The notes under the pieces were generated by a model. That model worked only from the letters and a program-made list of their open reading frames with translations, had not been told where the DNA came from and did no database searches. A DNA stretch of 64,000 nt from CAVPJC01 sp963705155. Lineage in GTDB: Bacteria > Chloroflexota > Anaerolineae > Anaerolineales > UBA4823. The stretch is taken from the NCBI GenBank assembly GCA_963705155.1, contig CAVPJC010000016.1, positions 1-64,000 on the forward strand, read 5' to 3'. This document shows positions 32,975 through 43,243 of the stretch, piece after piece; the stretch's first letter is position 1; every line of letters starts with the position of its first letter. Both the position numbers and the translations under genes were made by a program.

Positions 32975-34232
32975 TAAACTAACTATGAATAACATTCCCC
33001 TTGGCAACCGAGATCTCATCCGGGCGATCAACCGCTCGATCATCTTGAATACAATCAAACTCCATGGCGCCATCGCCAGGGCTGAGATTGCCCATCTCAC
33101 CGAGCTCTCTCCGGCCACCGTCACCGGCATCACCGCTGAGCTGATCCAGGATGGGTTGGTTTTCGAAAAAGAGCCGGGTAAATCCAGCGGCGGGCGTCGA
33201 CCCATCCTGCTGGCCATTAACCCACGCGGCGGCTTTGTTGTTGGGGCCAAGGTCATGGAAGACCATGTCGTGGGCACGCTCACCGACCTGGAAACCAACT
33301 TGCTGGCCAAGCAATCATTTCCGTTGATCGAAAAAACTCCTGCCGCCGTAGCGCAGGCGCTTAGCGGGTTGGTGTCGGATTTGTTGGCGCAGGTAGCCGG
33401 TTTGGAAGGAGCCAGCAGTTCATCCAATAACCTTGCCCCACCACCCAGGTTGATGGGAATGGGTGTGGGTCTGGCGGGCATTGTGGATGCCAGGCAAGGT
33501 ATCGTACGCCAGTCGCCTTTCCTTGGCTGGAACAACGTCGCCCTGCGCGATCTCATTCAGGAGCAAGTGCAAATACCGGTGTACCTGGATAACGATGTCA
33601 ATACCCTTGCCTATACCGAGAAATGGTTCGGCGCCGGGCAGGGGAGCAATGACTTCCTTTTGGTCACAGTTGGGCGTGGTGTTGGTCTGGGGATTGTCGC
33701 CAATGGGCAGTTTTATCACGGGTCACGGGGCGGCGCCGGCGAATTTGGCCATATCGTGGTTTACCCGGGTGGCTTGCCCTGCGCTTGCGGCAAACAGGGC
33801 TGCCTGGAAGCTTACGTCACCGACCCGGCGCTGCTGCATCAGGCAGAGGCGGCTTACCAGCGCAATCAGTTATCACGCTGCCCGCAAACACCTGCCGAGC
33901 TGGTGGAACTGGCGCAGGCCGGCGAGCCGGCTGCCCGGGATATTTTTGCACAGGCTGGTGCTTTGCTGGGCCAGTCGATTGCCAACCTGGTGAATATCTT
34001 TAACCCGGAATACATCCTGGTCAGCGGCGAAGGCGTGCGAGCCGGTCACTGGCTGTTTGATCCGATGAGTGCAGCCATCGATGAACACACCATGCCAGGA
34101 CTGCGTGGGGATGCCTCAATCCGCATCGAACCCCTGGGTGACGATGCCTGGGCACGCGGCGCGGCCAGTCTGGTGCTGCATGAGCTATTCGAATCGCCTA
34201 TCAAACGTCAATGGGAGGCCGGAGCGGCCTGA
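32970..34232 (+). CDS. ROK family transcriptional repressor
   Basis: 420 residues. The N-terminal winged helix (NRSIILNTIKLHGAIARAEI, TELSPATVTGITAELIQDGLV) precedes a ROK sugar-kinase-like domain. That domain has GAGEFGHIVV and the zinc motif CACGKQGCLEAY. The family (NagC, XylR, Mlc) releases DNA on binding a sugar. ATG 32970 lies inside the operator palindrome, so ATG 32985 is a possible start. It heads an operon with an ABC sugar importer and GH31/GH15 enzymes, so it probably senses the imported alpha-glucoside. Confidence 0.88.
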   Translation: MNKLTMNNIPLGNRDLIRAINRSIILNTIKLHGAIARAEIAHLTELSPATVTGITAELIQDGLVFEKEPGKSSGGRRPILLAINPRGGFVVGAKVMEDHVVGTLTDLETNLLAKQSFPLIEKTPAAVAQALSGLVSDLLAQVAGLEGASSSSNNLAPPPRLMGMGVGLAGIVDARQGIVRQSPFLGWNNVALRDLIQEQVQIPVYLDNDVNTLAYTEKWFGAGQGSNDFLLVTVGRGVGLGIVANGQFYHGSRGGAGEFGHIVVYPGGLPCACGKQGCLEAYVTDPALLHQAEAAYQRNQLSRCPQTPAELVELAQAGEPAARDIFAQAGALLGQSIANLVNIFNPEYILVSGEGVRAGHWLFDPMSAAIDEHTMPGLRGDASIRIEPLGDDAWARGAASLVLHELFESPIKRQWEAGAA

Positions 34233-34275
34233 GTTTCGGACCCGGGAGAACCACTCAAGCGGAGGCTCTAATTCG

Positions 34276-35163
34276 ATGGTCATTCGCCAAAAAGCGTTCC
34301 AGAAATCCTTGTGGGCTGGTTTCTTTCTCTTCCCCAGCCTGGCTGGCCTGCTGGTCTTCATGATTGTCCCGATGGTCTCCTCGCTGGCGCTCACCTTCTA
34401 CGAGTGGGACCCGCTGGTCCCCACCCGTTTCCACTTCCTGGGGCTGCAAAATTACCTGACCCTGGTGAAGGATACTAATTTTTGGGCTGCCCTGCGCCAT
34501 ACCTTGTTTTATATTTCGGGTTACATCCCACTCGTGATGGTCGCCGGGCTGGGCGTGGCCCTGTTGATGAACGAGAAATTGGCCGGGCGGACTTTCTTCC
34601 GCGGCGCCTTCTTCATGCCGGTCATCTCAGCCTGGGTGGCGGTGGCGTTGCTGTGGAGCTGGATCTTCAATCCCAAATTTGGCCTTGTCAATTACCTGCT
34701 TAGCCTGATCGGCATCAGCGGGCCGACCTGGCTGTTTGATCCCAATTGGGCCATGCCAGCCATCATTCTGACCAGCGTGTGGAAAGATATCGGCTTCATT
34801 ATGGTGCTGTTCCTGACTGGCTTGCAGAATATTCCCCAGGAGTATTACGAAGCCGCTTCCATCGATGGGGCCGGCCCATGGCCGAAGTTCCTGAGCATCA
34901 CCCTGCCGCTGCTCTCGCCGACTGCCTTCTTCGCCCTGATTATCTCGCTGATCAACTCCTTCCAGGTCTTCGACCAGGTATGGGTAATGACCCAGGGCGG
35001 GCCGGCTGGATCCACCTCTGTGCTGGTGGAGCAGATCGTCAACAACTCCTTCCGCTACGGCCGGATGGGCTATGCCGCCACACTCTCGTGGGTGCTGTTC
35101 TTGATCGTCTTCCTGGTCACGATTTTCCAGACTCGCCTGCAGAGGAATTGGGGTGACATATGA
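34276..35163 (+). CDS. ABC sugar transporter permease (MalF/UgpA type)
   Basis: 295 residues from ATG 34276 with GCGGAGG upstream. Six membrane helices and the permease EAA motif EAASIDGAGPWPKFLSITLPLL, which docks the ATPase. GRTFFRGAFFMPVISAWVAV is typical of CUT1 sugar permeases. Overlaps the next permease by 4 bp (ATGA). No ATP-binding subunit is encoded in the operon, so a shared MsmK-like ATPase elsewhere is likely. Confidence 0.9.
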   Translation: MVIRQKAFQKSLWAGFFLFPSLAGLLVFMIVPMVSSLALTFYEWDPLVPTRFHFLGLQNYLTLVKDTNFWAALRHTLFYISGYIPLVMVAGLGVALLMNEKLAGRTFFRGAFFMPVISAWVAVALLWSWIFNPKFGLVNYLLSLIGISGPTWLFDPNWAMPAIILTSVWKDIGFIMVLFLTGLQNIPQEYYEAASIDGAGPWPKFLSITLPLLSPTAFFALIISLINSFQVFDQVWVMTQGGPAGSTSVLVEQIVNNSFRYGRMGYAATLSWVLFLIVFLVTIFQTRLQRNWGDI

Positions 35164-36050
35164 GTGAAATGTCGTCTCCTGACATTGCACGCTCAATGAT
35201 ACAGATTGGCCGCCCGGCCTCCAACCGCCTAGGCCGCCGGTTGGGGAGGGCCGTCCTGTACCTGCTGCTGATATTGGGGGCGCTGGTGATGATCATCCCC
35301 TTTGCCTGGATGATCTCCACCTCGCTCAAGACCGGTCAGTTCGTGCTGACGATGCCGCCCCAGCTCATCCCCAACCCGGCCACGCTGGACAGCTACCGCC
35401 GCCTGTTTGAGCTGTACCCGATCGGCCGCATGCTGTTCAACAGCCTGTTTGTCGCCGGTCTGACCACCCTGGGCCAGCTCGTCACCTGCTCGATGGCCGC
35501 CTATGCCTTCGCCCGCCTGAAGTTCCGCGGCCATAACCTGGTTTTCCTGCTCTACCTGGCTACCTTGATGGTGCCTTTCCAGGTCACCATCACACCGCTG
35601 TTCATCCTGATGCGCATCTTCGGCTGGATCAATACGTACCAGGGCCTGATACTGCCCGGTGTCTTCAGCGCTTTCGGCACCTTCTTGCTGCGCCAGGCTT
35701 TCCTAACGATCCCCCTCGAATACGAAGAGTCGGCTTATATGGACGGCGCCTCGCCCCTGACGATCTTCCTGCGAATCATCCTGCCGCTTTCCAAGCCAGC
35801 CCTGGCGACCCTGACGGTGTTCGCCTTCATGGGCTCGTGGAACGCCTTCCTGTGGCCGTTGTTCATCGTGCGTGAACAGACGCTGATGACCCTGCCAGTT
35901 GGACTGGCTACCCTGCAAGGCCGCTGGCTGACTGAATGGAACCTGGTCATGGCTGGCACGGTGATCACCGTGCTACCGATGCTGCTGTTGTATTTATTGG
36001 CTCAGAAGTACCTGGTACAAGGCTTCGTGATGAGTGGTTTGAAAGGATAA
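35160..36050 (+). CDS. ABC sugar transporter permease (MalG/UgpE type)
   Basis: 296 residues with six predicted helices. The CUT1 permease EAA motif is EESAYMDGASPLTIFLRIILPL. The N-terminal 40 residues are cytoplasmic and basic. It is translationally coupled to the preceding permease, and the lipoprotein gene follows after 109 bp. Confidence 0.9.
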   Translation: MSEMSSPDIARSMIQIGRPASNRLGRRLGRAVLYLLLILGALVMIIPFAWMISTSLKTGQFVLTMPPQLIPNPATLDSYRRLFELYPIGRMLFNSLFVAGLTTLGQLVTCSMAAYAFARLKFRGHNLVFLLYLATLMVPFQVTITPLFILMRIFGWINTYQGLILPGVFSAFGTFLLRQAFLTIPLEYEESAYMDGASPLTIFLRIILPLSKPALATLTVFAFMGSWNAFLWPLFIVREQTLMTLPVGLATLQGRWLTEWNLVMAGTVITVLPMLLLYLLAQKYLVQGFVMSGLKG

Positions 36051-36159
36051 GGAGGTGCAGCTCGACCCAATACCGAAATTATCTGCCCGGCGCACCGTGT
36101 GTGATTGTGCAGTATGTATAAAGTGTACCAATCCTGATAGTTATCCAGAGGAGAAACCC

Positions 36160-37521
36160 ATGTCCACCAAATCATCTTCCATTCGTGTTTTTGTTTTGCT
36201 GCTGGTCCTGTCGCTGGTGTTAGCAGCCTGTGGACCCACAGCCACCCCGGAAACGGTCATTCAGACCCAGGTGGTCGAGAAGACCGTCAAAGAGACAGTG
36301 ATCGTCAGCAACGAAGTGGTCATCACCAGCACACCTGAGCCGACCCAGCCTGCTCAGCCGGTTGAGATCATCTACTATACTTTTTCTGCCGCTCCTGACC
36401 ACCTGAAAGAGCTGGATCAGATGATCCAGCTCTTCCAAGCCAAGTACCCCAACATCACGGTGAAGGTGGAAACTGCCCCCTTCAACGACTACTTCATCAA
36501 GCTGCAAACCTTGATCGCCGGCGGCACCGCCCCGGATGTGTTCGAGCTGAACTATGAGAACTTCGTCACATACGCCGAGAAAGGCCTGCTGCTTGATCTC
36601 TCGCCATTAATGAAGATCGATAGCAGCCTCGACCCAGCAATCTATTACCCGCGTGCCATGCAAGCCTTCAGCTATAATGGCATGCAGCTTGGATTGCCCG
36701 CCACCTTCTCGACCGTTGTGCTGTACTACAACAAAGACCTGTTCGACAAGGCCGGCATTGCCTATCCCTCTGCTGATTGGACCTGGCAAGACGCTGTCGA
36801 AGCTGGCAAGAAGCTCAATGACCCAGCCAACGGCGTATGGGGCCTGTATTCAGGTATTCAATTCTGGGAGTTTTATAAGAAAGCTGCTCAGAACAACTGC
36901 AAGTTCTTCAACGAAGACAAGACTGAGGTCTCAATTAATTCACCCGAATGCGTCCAGGCATTGGAGACGATGGTGAACATGGTTAAGGACAAGGTCGTGC
37001 CCAGCGCGGCCGAGATGGGCGGCCTCTCCGATGGCGACCTGTTTACGCAGGGCAAGCTGGCAATGGACGTGACCGGTATCTGGATGTTCTCAGCTTATAA
37101 AGACGCACCCTTCCAGTGGGACATCACCGTTGAGCCTGGCATGGCAACCAAAGCCAGCCATTTCTTCGCCAATGCCGCCAATGTCTTTGCCGCCACCAAG
37201 CACCCTCAGGAAGCCTATGAATGGGTCAAGTTCTTCACCTCCGACGCCGAGATGGCCAAGATCCGTGTGGCCTCCGGCTGGGAGCTGCCCGCGCTGAACA
37301 ACCCGGAATTCTTCAAAGACTATCTCGGCCAGACCCCGCCCGCTAACCGCCAGGCCGTCTTTAACTCGCTGGAGTTCGCCGTAGTTCCGCCGGTCATTGG
37401 CCGCCAGAGCGAGATGCAGGATGGAGTGAACAACCTGTTACAACAGGTGATGTTAGACCAGCTCACTCCTCAGCAGGCCCTCGACCAGGCCAAGGCGCTG
37501 ATTGAATCGCTGTTGAAGTAA
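36160..37521 (+). CDS. extracellular sugar-binding lipoprotein
   Basis: 453 residues from ATG 36160, preceded by GAGGAG. Lipoprotein signal VLLLVLSLVLAACG, with the lipobox Cys near residue 25. A Thr/Pro/Val-rich tether follows, then a solute-binding protein (SBP_bac_1) fold: DHLKELDQMIQLFQAKYPNI, GGTAPDVFELNYENF and GIWMFSAYKDAPFQWDITVEPG. Cluster B substrate-binding proteins of this type carry oligosaccharides to CUT1 permeases. The glycosidases downstream suggest an alpha-glucoside. A long leader open frame before ATG 36160 is not used. Confidence 0.9.
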   Translation: MSTKSSSIRVFVLLLVLSLVLAACGPTATPETVIQTQVVEKTVKETVIVSNEVVITSTPEPTQPAQPVEIIYYTFSAAPDHLKELDQMIQLFQAKYPNITVKVETAPFNDYFIKLQTLIAGGTAPDVFELNYENFVTYAEKGLLLDLSPLMKIDSSLDPAIYYPRAMQAFSYNGMQLGLPATFSTVVLYYNKDLFDKAGIAYPSADWTWQDAVEAGKKLNDPANGVWGLYSGIQFWEFYKKAAQNNCKFFNEDKTEVSINSPECVQALETMVNMVKDKVVPSAAEMGGLSDGDLFTQGKLAMDVTGIWMFSAYKDAPFQWDITVEPGMATKASHFFANAANVFAATKHPQEAYEWVKFFTSDAEMAKIRVASGWELPALNNPEFFKDYLGQTPPANRQAVFNSLEFAVVPPVIGRQSEMQDGVNNLLQQVMLDQLTPQQALDQAKALIESLLK

Positions 37522-37534
37522 ATCGTTAAACAAG

Positions 37535-37652
37535 GGGCTGTCCAAAAAGGGAGTTGTTGCAGTTTATCACCGCCGCCTGTAGGGGCGAAGCGATGTCCTT
37601 TGCACAATATATGGCGGTAATGCCACGCTTCGCCCTACTTTTTGGACAGCCC
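37535..37652. mobile_element. 118-bp MITE-like palindromic element
   Basis: The 15-bp ends GGGCTGTCCAAAAAG and CTTTTTGGACAGCCC are perfect inverted repeats. Inside, GTAGGGGCGAAGCG and CGCTTCGCCCTAC form a second inverted pair. No transposase. It lies between the lipoprotein and GH31 genes, so it may act as a terminator or attenuator in the operon. Confidence 0.7.
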
Positions 37653-37676
37653 GCCGGCTCAAAGGGCAAATTAATT

Positions 37677-40152
37677 ATGGAAACGAGCGTTCTGGGGTTG
37701 AGTTACCGTCCCCTGGGGATTGAACATCCCTATCATCAGGAACCCGATGAGCGTTTTCCCCGCCGACCGCTGGCCGGGCAGCCGGTGGCGTTGGGGGTGC
37801 GCACCTGGCCTCCGGAAGCGGCGCTGCGCGTTTGGGTCACCTGGGTAGATGAGACGAGACAGGCAGAGCAATACGTTGACGCCATGCTCACCACTCGTGG
37901 TGGCGATGCAGAAGAGACAATGACCTTTGCCACCTCCATGGTGCGCCTGGGCGACAGCCCGCCTGGTGATACCTGGCGGGTTGAGCTGCCACCCTTCGCT
38001 GCGGGCCAGCAGGTGACCTACAGTCTGCATGCTGCCGATGCCGCCGGGCAGATCGACAGCCCGGATTACTCCTTCACCGTACTGGCTTGGACCCCTGCCG
38101 GGCGCCGTACAGCTGCCGCCTGGCCGGCGCTTGCGCTGAAATCCATTTTGCCGCTGCCGGCGGGCTGGAAAACAGCTTGGTTGCGCGGCTGGTGGATGCC
38201 GAACAGATTGAGTTCGTGTTGGGCGCTGCGCCTGTGGTCAAATTGACTGCTGCGACCTCCCCGGCTGCCTGGCAGGTCATAGAGCAGAGCGATGAGCAGC
38301 TCGTCGTGGCTGCCGGGTTGCTGCGCCTGGAGTTAGGCTTGCAACCATACCGCCTGCGCCTGAGCCGGGCGGGTAAGGAACTGCTGTCCAGCAGCTCCCT
38401 GCCCGAATGGCTGGCCGGCGGGGATGGTCAGCCGCCGTATGCCGTGCGCCTATCCTTCGACTCATCCTCGGACGAAGGCTTCTATGGCCTGGGTGAGCGT
38501 TTCCATGCTTTCAACCAGCGCGGTACTGCCCCAGACGTCAGTCTGTATGAGCAGTACAAGAACCAGGGGATCCATACCTACATACCGGTGCCGTTCCTCT
38601 TATCCTCCCACGGCTACGGATTCTACCTGGAGACCGCGCGTTTCTCCAATTTCGACCTGGCCGCGACCCGTCCCGAGAGCTGGACCTGCACGGCCGAGCT
38701 GGGGTCAGACGCACACCTTATCTGGCGTGTGTACGCCTCCGCCGGACCGTTGGAGAACCTGCGCCTGTTCAGCCGCCAGGTCGGCCTTCCTAAGCTGCCG
38801 CCAGAGTGGGCTTTCGGGCCGTGGATGAGCAGCAACGAGTGGAACAGCCAGGCGATCGTGATGCAGCAGGTGCGCCTGGCCCAGGAGCATGACATCCCCG
38901 CTACCGTGCTGGTGATTGAGGCCTGGAGCGACGAGAACACGTTTTATATCTGGAACGATGCTCGCTATACTCCCAGGCCGGCCGGCCAGCCGCTTACCCT
39001 GCAAGATTTCAGCTTTCCGCCTGAGGGAAAGTGGCCCGACCCCAAGGCCATGATCGACGAGCTGCACCGGCAGGGCATCCGCCTGGTGCTGTGGCAGATC
39101 CCGATCATGAAATACCTGGACGGCGAGCAGCACGCTCAAAAAGATCTCGACGAGGCATATATGTTGCGCCAGGGATACCACCTGCGCTGGCCCGACGGCT
39201 CGCCCTATCGGGTGCGTCCGTTCTGGTTCCACGACTTACTGCTGCTGGAACAACCAACCCGGCGGCGGTGGATTGGTGGATGGCCAAACGGGCTTATTTG
39301 CTGGACGAGATGGGCGTTGACGGCTTCAAAACTGATGGCGGCGAGCACCTGTGGGGGCGCGATGTGGTATTTGCCAACGGCATGCACGGCGACGAGGGGC
39401 TGAACCTGTACCCCAACCTGTACGTCGGGGCCTACCATCGCTTTGCCAGCCAGAAACGCCATGGCGACGCCCTGACTTTCAGCCGGGCTGGTTTTACTGG
39501 CGCCCAGGCCTTTCCCTGCCATTGGGCTGGCGACGAGAACTCCACCTGGGAGGCCTTCCGAGCCTCATTGCTGGCCGGGTTGAGCGCCGGGCTGTCGGGC
39601 ATCCCCTTCTGGGGTTGGGACATCGCCGGCTTCAGCGGCGAGATCCCCAGCGCCGAGCTGTATCTGCGTGCCGCCGGCATGGCGACCTTCTGCCCTGTGA
39701 TGCAGTATCACTCGGAATATAACGAGCATCGCCGGCCGCTGCGTGACCGGACTCCCTGGAACATAGCGGAACGCACGGGGCGCCCGGAAGTGATCGACAT
39801 CTATCGAAAATACACCCATCTGCGGATGCGCCTGCTGCCCTATATCACTGCCGAAGCGCGCCACTGCGCCGAGACCGGTGAGCCGCTGATGCGCCCGCTA
39901 TTCCTGGATTGGCCAGACGACCCGCAGGCCTGGCAGGTGGCTGACCAATACAGCTTCGGTAGGGCGCTGATGGTAGCGCCGGTGCTCCAGCCTGGCGCCG
40001 CCGAGCGCCGCCTGTACCTGCCTGCCGGGCAGTGGATAGACTTCTGGGATGGAACACCGGTTACCGGCGGGCAGTGGCTCACCGTCCCAGCCCCGCTCGA
40101 CCGCATCCAGGTCTTCCGCCGGTTAGACCGACCATGGATCGAACTGACCTGA
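37677..40152 (+). CDS. GH31 alpha-glucosidase/alpha-xylosidase, frameshifted
   Basis: One gene of about 820 residues split by indels near 38110 and 39240. After an N-terminal beta domain comes the GH31 core: SSDEGFYGLGERFHAFNQRG, FGPWMSSNEWNSQ and IRLVLWQIPIMKY. The nucleophile region is DGFKTDGGEH and the acid/base region is CHWAGDENSTWEAF, with GIPFWGWDIAGFSG and a C-terminal beta-sandwich. FKTD plus the WAGDE acid/base motif match the GH31 group that includes YicI. It is cytosolic (no signal) and would cleave non-reducing terminal alpha-linked glucose or xylose from imported oligosaccharides. Confidence 0.85.
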
Positions 40153-41228
40153 GCTCCCCCCTGGGACGGCTGGCCCGGCGCAGCCTGGAAGTGATCCTGG
40201 AAAACCAGGCGCCTTCCGGGGCTTTTATTGCCAGCCCCAACTTCCCTACCTACGCCTTCTGTTGGTTTCGAGACGGCGCTTACATCGCCTATGCCCTTGA
40301 CCTGCACGGGGAGTATGCTGCTGCCGGGCGCTTCCACGCCTGGGCAGCTGCAGCGGTGAACCGGCGGGCGGCGGTGGTGCCGCGTGCTCTGCAGAAAGCC
40401 GCCGCCGGGCAGCCGCTGGGCAATGACGACGTTCTGCACACCCGCTATACCCTGGCTGGGGAGGAAGACCCCCAGGGCACCTGGGAAAACTTTCAGCTCG
40501 ACGGCTTCGGTGCCTGGCTGTGGTCCCTGGCCGAGCATCAGCGAATGGCAGGAGGCCCGCTGCCAGAGGATTGGCGTCGAGCGGCTCGCCTGGTGGCCGA
40601 TTACCTGGAAGGCCTGTGGCGGCTGCCCTGCTACGACTGCTGGGAGGAATTTCCCAATCAGGTACACCCACACACCCTGGCGGCGATCTACGGCGGTTTG
40701 CGCGCCTATGGCGCGTTGACCGGTGATCCCCGCGATGCGGTCGCCGCGACGATCCAGGCCTTCCTGCTGGAAAACTGCCTCATCGAGGGGCGCTGGCAGA
40801 AATTCCTGGGTAATCCGCAGGTGGATGCCAGTCTGCTGGGGATGTCCACGCCTTTCCGGGTGGTTGCGCCAGACGATCACATCATGCTCAGGACAGCGGC
40901 GAAAATCGAAGCCGAATTGTGCGCCGGGGGCGGTGTGCACCGCTATGCCACCGATACCTATTACGGCGGCGGAGAGTGGGTGCTGCTGGCGGCCTGGCTG
41001 GGCTGGTACTGGTTCGAAGTGGGGCAACGGGAGAAAGCGTACGAGCTGTGCAGCTGGGTGGCGGCCCAGGCCGATGAGCACGGCTGGCTGCCCGAGCAGG
41101 TGCCTGCCACCCTGAATGACCCGGCGTATTATCCGGTGTGGCTGGCGCGCTGGGGGGAGATTGCCTCGCCGCTGCTCTGGTCGCACGCCAAGTATATGAT
41201 TCTGGCCTGTGCTCTGAACGGGGCTTGA
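40134..41228 (+). CDS. GH15-like glucoamylase/glucodextranase family protein
   Basis: 364 residues starting at ATG 40134, which overlaps the GH31 stop by 19 bp. Six-hairpin (alpha/alpha)6 features: PTYAFCWFRDGAYIAYAL, GFGAWLWSLAEHQ, the acid CYDCWEEFPNQVHPHT and the base HGWLPEQVP, as in GH15 enzymes. It lacks the N-terminal beta domain of bacterial glucoamylases and is short for the family. Likely an intracellular exo-alpha-glucosidase acting with the GH31 enzyme. An IS1182 element begins about 50 bp downstream. Confidence 0.82.
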   Translation: MDRTDLSSPLGRLARRSLEVILENQAPSGAFIASPNFPTYAFCWFRDGAYIAYALDLHGEYAAAGRFHAWAAAAVNRRAAVVPRALQKAAAGQPLGNDDVLHTRYTLAGEEDPQGTWENFQLDGFGAWLWSLAEHQRMAGGPLPEDWRRAARLVADYLEGLWRLPCYDCWEEFPNQVHPHTLAAIYGGLRAYGALTGDPRDAVAATIQAFLLENCLIEGRWQKFLGNPQVDASLLGMSTPFRVVAPDDHIMLRTAAKIEAELCAGGGVHRYATDTYYGGGEWVLLAAWLGWYWFEVGQREKAYELCSWVAAQADEHGWLPEQVPATLNDPAYYPVWLARWGEIASPLLWSHAKYMILACALNGA

Positions 41229-41280
41229 GTTTTTCGCCGCCATCCACAATTTTCCACGAAACCACGAATATCCTCTCTCC

Positions 41281-43151
41281 CATTCGTGAGCGTACTGCAA
41301 GAACAGCACATTAACAACTGAAACATGTACATAAGCCAGGCCGAAGCCAGTAGAGCGGCGCAAACCAGACTTCGAGTGAGTGAAAAATTGCGGAAAAAGG
41401 AGCCGCTCTGGCCTTCTTCGAGGTGAGCTTCCCGCGCTGCTTGTTGTTTTCGTAACGGTTAATTCGGCGTAAGTTCACCGCCAAGGCCGCACAGGTGAAT
41501 GCACATGCCACCCGAAACAAGCCTCGGAGGCGCAACTTTCCACCCCGCAGCGTATGCTTGACTTGGAATATCGTGGCTTCAACCGCCGGTCGCAGTCCTC
41601 GCGCTTCTTCTTTACATAGCTTGAAGCGCCTGCGTCTCTGCGAAGAACAGGCTCTATCTTTGGGCACGGTTAGGAAGAAGTGCGTTTTTTGCTTATTGGT
41701 CTGGACAGGGCACTGCCCAGATTGAAAAAAAGCGCAACTTTGACATTCTTGTGGCTCAAAGGTCAACCGGAAGGATTTCCCCTTGGCCGACAAGCTAATC
41801 GAGGCGGAATGTCCCGCCGGGCAGACAGCTTGAGTAACGGCTCCTTCCTGATCCAGTTCCATGGCGAAATCGGATAAGGCCAGCTTGCCGTCCTGATGGT
41901 CGGGTAGCCTGCCGGTCAAGGCAGTGGTGATGTGTTCGACTTCCTGTGTGCGCATGGCTTGATCGACTTCGGGACCCACGTAACCGCCATCGGTGACCAT
42001 TTTCTCCAGGTCGGTGCGCCTCTTCAATTCGGGCAGTGCAGTTTCCATCAGGGTTGTATCCGCGGTGCGATTCTCATCCGTCTGCGTCAGGACGATCAAT
42101 TGGAGCGGGTTTTTAGGATGGCAGGTTTCCGACAGGTTGCCAACGTAGCCCTTGTAAACCCGGTTGCCCTTGATCCGATAGCTGGCTTCGAGATCATCCA
42201 GAGATTGTAAGCAGCCAGCCTGGATTTCTTTGTTCGCCTTAGCCTTCACTTCGGCTTCGATCAGATGAAAGTTTTCGTGAAAAAAGCGCCTGGCCACCTG
42301 ATAAACCGGATGCGCCTCATATGGCTTGGCCAACCTGCCCAACAGATCGCATAAAACCTCCCCCAGCTGCTGAATGCGTTCCCACACCGCTTCCTTGCCC
42401 TTGATCCGGTAGGTGTACTGCCCGGCGCTCTGGTGTAGGTAAGGGGCAAAGATTTCGGCATAAGCGGCTTGGTCTTCATCACAGAGAATGCGATGCAAGC
42501 GTTGGAGGACTTCTACCAACAGTTCCAGGCGGCTCAGATCGGCAATATTACTCAAGAGTTGCGTGCTGTCCATGCGCTGCACATCGGTTCTCACGCCTAG
42601 TTTCTGAACCTGCTCGTCGGTCACCTGGTTGAAAACCACCTGGAACAAGTTCTCCCCGCTTTTCAGGGCATGCTCGCTGAGCCGCTTGCGAAAGTAGTAT
42701 AGCGTGCGCAGATCGAAATCGCCTTCGCCAAAGTTATCGCAGCCCAGGGCATAGCGCACTTGCAGATCAAATAGAAAATGCTCGTACAACTCTTCATCCG
42801 ACCAGCCGCGGCTTTCTTTGATGATATCCAGCCCAACCAGGACATTGACCGGCACATTTGGCCGCGAAGGGCCTGGGTCGTAGAGCACTGCAAAACGGTC
42901 TTCGGGGATGCGCAAGAAGACTTCGCGCCGGAAGCTATCGGCCCACGAGTTTCTCAGATACTTGTGCGATCGTTCTGGCAGGTCATTGACATCGCTGAGC
43001 AACAAAGGTTGTTGGGTGCGCCGGTTTTTCTTGTACATGGGTCAGCCTTCGGGTGTTGGTATAGCCCGATTATATTAAAAATCTGCCTTTTTGAGGAGGG
43101 GCGAAATGGGACGATTTTGATCTCCTCCTTTTTGCAGTACGCTCACGAATG
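41281..43151 (-). mobile_element. IS1182-family insertion sequence
   Basis: Perfect 20-bp terminal inverted repeats CATTCGTGAGCGTACTGCAA (41281-41300) and its complement (43132-43151) bound a 1.87-kb element. A TCC flanks both sides (possible 3-bp duplication). The one transposase gene is intact. It separates the sugar operon from the second STAND gene. Confidence 0.85.
41311..43038 (-). CDS. IS1182 family transposase
   Basis: 575 residues, full length and uninterrupted. DUF772-type N-terminal domain (DRFAVLYDPGPSRPNVPVNV, LVGLDIIKESRGWSDEELYE, FDLRTLYYFRKRLSEHAL), then the DDE parts: DVQRMDSTQLLSNIADLSR, VTDGGYVGPEVDQAMR and ARGLRPAVEATIFQVKHTL. Cys-rich segment CPAGHSASISL ... CQSCAFFQSGQCPV is typical of IS1182. 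Its intact state contrasts with the many broken genes nearby and suggests a recent insertion. Confidence 0.92.
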   Translation of the reverse strand: MYKKNRRTQQPLLLSDVNDLPERSHKYLRNSWADSFRREVFLRIPEDRFAVLYDPGPSRPNVPVNVLVGLDIIKESRGWSDEELYEHFLFDLQVRYALGCDNFGEGDFDLRTLYYFRKRLSEHALKSGENLFQVVFNQVTDEQVQKLGVRTDVQRMDSTQLLSNIADLSRLELLVEVLQRLHRILCDEDQAAYAEIFAPYLHQSAGQYTYRIKGKEAVWERIQQLGEVLCDLLGRLAKPYEAHPVYQVARRFFHENFHLIEAEVKAKANKEIQAGCLQSLDDLEASYRIKGNRVYKGYVGNLSETCHPKNPLQLIVLTQTDENRTADTTLMETALPELKRRTDLEKMVTDGGYVGPEVDQAMRTQEVEHITTALTGRLPDHQDGKLALSDFAMELDQEGAVTQAVCPAGHSASISLSAKGKSFRLTFEPQECQSCAFFQSGQCPVQTNKQKTHFFLTVPKDRACSSQRRRRFKLCKEEARGLRPAVEATIFQVKHTLRGGKLRLRGLFRVACAFTCAALAVNLRRINRYENNKQRGKLTSKKARAAPFSAIFHSLEVWFAPLYWLRPGLCTCFSC

Positions 43152-43243
43152 TCCTTGCTGCCCTCAATCGGTCGTAGCTTGCGCCGGCGGACGGCTCCCA
43201 TTCGTGCATTCGTGGTTCTTTTATTCGTGGACGGCCAAGCCCT

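Noticed and set aside
36055..36159. Extended N-terminus of the sugar-binding protein
   Set aside because: The lipoprotein signal peptide begins at ATG 36160, which has its own GAGGAG; the upstream part is Cys-rich and not signal-like.
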